A DNA stretch of 7,906 nt, taken from NCBI GenBank assembly GCA_027298165.1, contig JAPUGN010000165.1, forward strand, positions 1 to 7,906, given 5' to 3'. The notes below the pieces were generated by a model. It saw only the letters and a list, made by a program, of their open reading frames with translations. It had not been told where the DNA came from and ran no database searches. Source of the DNA: Nitrospinota bacterium (GTDB lineage: Bacteria; Nitrospinota; Nitrospinia; Nitrospinales; Nitrospinaceae). Made by a program: the position numbers and the translations under genes. Positions 6,486 to 7,906 of the stretch are shown piece by piece; within the stretch, counting starts at the first letter, position 1; each line of letters begins with the position of its first letter.

Positions 6486-6908
6486 ACGAAAAGAAGGCTT
6501 CTGGTATTTCTCGTCCACTTTCCCTCCGACCACATCTTTAAATATATTGAGAATCATTTTCCCGACAAACCCAAAGACCACGATGAGGATGAGGTAAAAC
6601 ATAGCGTTGACCACCATCGCCACGCCACTGCCGTTTTCCATACCCCACATCTTGTTGACGGCATCGGTGACGCCGGTGATCCAACCCCAGATACCGCTGA
6701 AATACCCGCCGGCACTGTCGACGGCGCCTGCCAATTTGGCCTGCGCCTCCAGGGACTCGCCGGCGGTTTCACTGGCGGTGTCCCGTTGGGCGGAATCGTC
6801 CGCCCAGACCGGGGCGGGATTAAAAACAACATTAGCGGTTAGTGTAAATATTAAAACCGACAAAAAAGCTACTGCCGTTACCGCGCTTTTACTCCAGTTC
6901 TTAAACAA
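6477..6908 (-). CDS. small exported single-span membrane protein, unknown family
   Basis: A 143-residue protein I do not recognise. Residues 1-36 form a long signal peptide (AVTAVAFLSVLIFTLTANVVF, then PAPVWA with cleavage likely after A36). An acidic, Ala/Ser/Thr-rich segment (37-65) follows, then a Gly/Trp-containing amphipathic stretch GGYFSGIWGWITGVTDAVNKMWG (67-89), one transmembrane helix (about 95-119, VAMVVNAMFYLILIVVFGFVGKMIL) and a short Lys/Arg-rich tail ending FRKK. If the helix inserts as it reads, the middle part faces the periplasm and the basic tail the cytoplasm. The start is TTG (6906-6908), fixed by AGGAGGT just upstream on the minus strand; no ATG occurs in this frame before residue 87. 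It lies 34 bases after the LRR gene and is probably co-transcribed with it. Function is unknown. Confidence 0.75.
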   Translation of the reverse strand: MFKNWSKSAVTAVAFLSVLIFTLTANVVFNPAPVWADDSAQRDTASETAGESLEAQAKLAGAVDSAGGYFSGIWGWITGVTDAVNKMWGMENGSGVAMVVNAMFYLILIVVFGFVGKMILNIFKDVVGGKVDEKYQKPSFRKK

Positions 6909-6911
6909 GAT

Positions 6912-6918
6912 GACCTCC
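6912..6918 (-). promoter_or_regulatory. strong ribosome binding site that fixes a TTG start
   Basis: On the minus strand AGGAGGT lies directly upstream of CATC and then TTG (6906-6908). A near-perfect match to the 16S rRNA tail at proper spacing explains efficient use of the rare TTG start of the small membrane protein gene. Confidence 0.75.
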
Positions 6919-6942
6919 TCAAAAAAATTAATCGGTGGGTGG

Positions 6943-7515
6943 TTACGCCAGGATCATATCCCGGACCTTTACCAACCCCTCTGCTTTCTTCAATAATTCC
7001 TGTCCCTCGGGACTGATCCCATTACCATAAACATCCATATATTTCAGGTCGGAGAGCGTAAACGTTTCCGACAAGGCCCGGGCCCCTTCATCGCCCAGCC
7101 GGTTTTGCGCCAGATCCAGCGAAGCCAGACCGGACAGGTAGATCGACTGGGCAAGGGCTTTGGCTCCTTCTGGCCCCACATTATTTTTCCACAGGTTCAA
7201 ATACTTCAAATTGGAGAAATTGGAAGATTCCGCGATCATGCGCGCCCCCTCATCTCCAAGCGCATTGCGTTCCAGATGCAGTTCGACCAGCCCTTTGATG
7301 ACCGGCGATTCCGCCAGAGCCCGGAAGCCTTCCGGAGTGATTTCATTCCGCTCCAGATTCAACACCTCAAGCCCCTGGAGCGACTCCTGCTGAGCCACGT
7401 ATTGTAAACCCTCGTCCCCGATATATTTCAGCCTGAGGTCCAGCGATCGGCCATCCTCGGCCAGCAGTTGCGGGACCAGCTCTTCGACCGGAAGGTCGTT
7501 AAACGACTTCTTCAT
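6943..7515 (-). CDS. leucine-rich-repeat protein, ribonuclease-inhibitor-like
   Basis: A 190-residue protein made almost wholly of leucine-rich repeats. No signal peptide or membrane segment is visible, so it is probably cytosolic. Five repeats follow a strict 27-residue period, beginning LEVLNL (49), LVELHL (76), LKYLNL (103), LASLDL (130) and LKYMDV (157), with a first less regular repeat at SLDLRL (24). The unit reads LxxLxLxxNxIGDEGAxALAES, the ribonuclease-inhibitor/RanGAP type, which forms a curved binding surface. Such proteins bind other proteins; there is no catalytic signature. The ATG at 7515 is preferred because it opens MKKSFNDLP, with AGGAG 13 bases upstream (7529-7533). The alternative GTG at 7539 has its only purine run touching the codon. 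It is first in a likely two-gene unit with the small membrane protein. Partner unknown. Confidence 0.85.
   Translation of the reverse strand: MKKSFNDLPVEELVPQLLAEDGRSLDLRLKYIGDEGLQYVAQQESLQGLEVLNLERNEITPEGFRALAESPVIKGLVELHLERNALGDEGARMIAESSNFSNLKYLNLWKNNVGPEGAKALAQSIYLSGLASLDLAQNRLGDEGARALSETFTLSDLKYMDVYGNGISPEGQELLKKAEGLVKVRDMILA
6967..7452 (-). repeat. 81-base coding repeats encoding the LRR array
   Basis: About six tandem diverged 81-base units within the LRR gene, with unit starts near 7371, 7290, 7209, 7128 and 7047 on the minus strand, and a degenerate first unit. The protein period is kept exactly while the DNA has drifted, pointing to old duplication with selection on the protein. 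Confidence 0.75.
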
Positions 7516-7559
7516 AACAGGTTTGCTTCTCCTAAGCACTCCATAATTAGTGGTTTTTC

Positions 7560-7587
7560 AGTATAACACGAAACTTTAAAAACTGAA
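7560..7587 (-). promoter_or_regulatory. extended -10 promoter of the LRR/membrane-protein unit
   Basis: On the minus strand TGTTATACT (7568-7560) is an extended -10 with TATACT matching 5 of 6. Sixteen bases upstream is TTCAGT (7582-7587), a weak -35. Transcription would start near 7553, with a leader of about 37 bases carrying the AGGAG site. TTCAGT and ACTGAA form an inverted pair, one at the -35 and one overlapping the -10, which could serve a repressor. Confidence 0.55.
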
Positions 7588-7797
7588 CAGTCCTGATTAA
7601 TAAACCCTTTAAGCGCAATAGGTTATGGCGGAGTTTCCGGGGGAGGACGGGCCACCGCTGACTGTTCCCCCTGCTGGCCGATTGGCCCACCCTGCCCTGC
7701 ACCCTGCGCCATGCAACCCGCTTCAGCCCGGGGTTGAAGTAGTGCCCGGAAAGCAACATAATGTCCAATAGGCCAATAAATCGGCCTCTCAACCGCT
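7588..7797. other. non-coding stretch with inverted repeats before the DUF58 gene
   Basis: No convincing gene. The left part is AT-rich and may hold a rightward promoter (TTAATA near 7596) without a clear -35. The right part is C-rich on the + strand and contains a hairpin CTTCA/TGAAG with a GC-rich interior (7721-7739), GGCCGATTGGCC (7676-7687), and AGGCC/GGCCT (7770-7774 and 7783-7787) ten bases before the next ATG. The last two elements are nearly reverse complements of each other and could pair at a distance. A 48-codon frame (7625-7771, + strand) is Pro-rich and unconvincing. Confidence 0.4.
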
Positions 7798-7906
7798 ATG
7801 GCAGAAAACACTCAATTCAACTACGGTCCGGAAACCCTTTCGGAGATATCCTCCCTCAGCATTCGGGCCATCCAGCTGGTGGAGGGCCTGCTGTCCGGTC
7901 ACCACC
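7798..7906 (+). CDS. DUF58 domain protein, N-terminal fragment
   Basis: Thirty-six codons from ATG 7798, running off the right edge. The segment LSEISSLSIRAIQLVEGLLSGHH resembles the start of DUF58 proteins, where a leucine-rich helix precedes the G-x-H-x-S motif; the window ends just at the His, so the rest cannot be checked. DUF58 proteins are often encoded beside MoxR-type ATPases and von Willebrand factor A proteins (family knowledge), but no MoxR gene lies upstream here. An in-frame stop (TAA 7777-7779) shortly upstream makes this the only ATG start. No clear ribosome binding site is seen, and a small hairpin sits in the place where one would be. Confidence 0.7.
   Translation, partial: MAENTQFNYGPETLSEISSLSIRAIQLVEGLLSGHH

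Noticed and set aside
7625..7771. A 48-codon + strand frame just before the DUF58 gene
   Set aside because: Pro-rich with no recognisable motif and only a poor ribosome binding site; it lies in a C-rich structured stretch where open frames arise easily.
7547..7811. Leftward open frames of 62 and 81 codons opposite the DUF58 start
   Set aside because: They overlap the better-supported DUF58 coding start or the LRR promoter; one starts at GTG inside the DUF58 gene, and the products look compositional (Gly/Gln/Pro or Arg/Leu rich).
1..7906. CRISPR arrays, tRNA or rRNA genes, insertion sequences, prophage genes
   Set aside because: I looked for direct repeats with spacers, cloverleaf sequences, transposase-like proteins and terminal inverted repeats and saw none; the only regular repeats are the 81-base coding units of the LRR gene.

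Overview
The window reads as an ordinary chromosomal stretch from a Gram-negative bacterium of moderately high GC content. It carries exported proteins, a periplasmic c-type cytochrome, a SurA-like foldase and housekeeping metabolism. The organism cannot be named from sequence alone. A DUF3386-type protein of the kind best known from cyanobacteria, next to a cytochrome c and a PpiC foldase, would fit a marine respiratory lineage such as Nitrospinota, but this is a weak inference. I see no transposase, integrase, phage gene, CRISPR array, tRNA or rRNA.

Layout. (1) Positions 1-1294, + strand: the 3' end of mtnA (methionine salvage), overlapping by 4 bases a complete sugar-phosphate nucleotidyltransferase with a C-terminal left-handed beta-helix. 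A strong two-way terminator at 1295-1326 closes this pair. (2) Positions 1345-3656, - strand, read right to left: a small exported monohaem cytochrome c, a signal-peptide-bearing PpiC/SurA-like prolyl isomerase and a cytosolic DUF3386 protein. The DUF3386 gene shares the two-way terminator and probably has its own promoter. (3) A divergent regulatory region at 3657-3822, with a 12-base palindrome, a hairpin and a promoter for the next gene. (4) Positions 3823-6444, + strand: a long membrane protein with a duplicated integral-membrane half fused to a spermidine-synthase-fold domain whose catalytic Asp position appears to hold Glu. (5) Positions 6477-7515, - strand: a two-gene unit of a leucine-rich-repeat protein with a strict 27-residue repeat and a small exported single-span membrane protein that starts at TTG behind a very strong ribosome binding site. 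It is driven by an extended -10 promoter at 7560-7568. (6) A structured non-coding stretch at 7570-7797, then the first 36 codons of a DUF58-type protein running off the right edge.

How they work together. The clearest functional groups are mtnA with the nucleotidyltransferase (translationally coupled, though not in one obvious pathway) and the exported cytochrome c with the foldase (both act outside the inner membrane). The LRR gene and the small membrane protein gene are probably co-transcribed, and their role is unknown. The least explained items are this LRR/membrane pair and the spermidine-synthase-like fusion. Nothing here is firm evidence for a new defence or mobile system.
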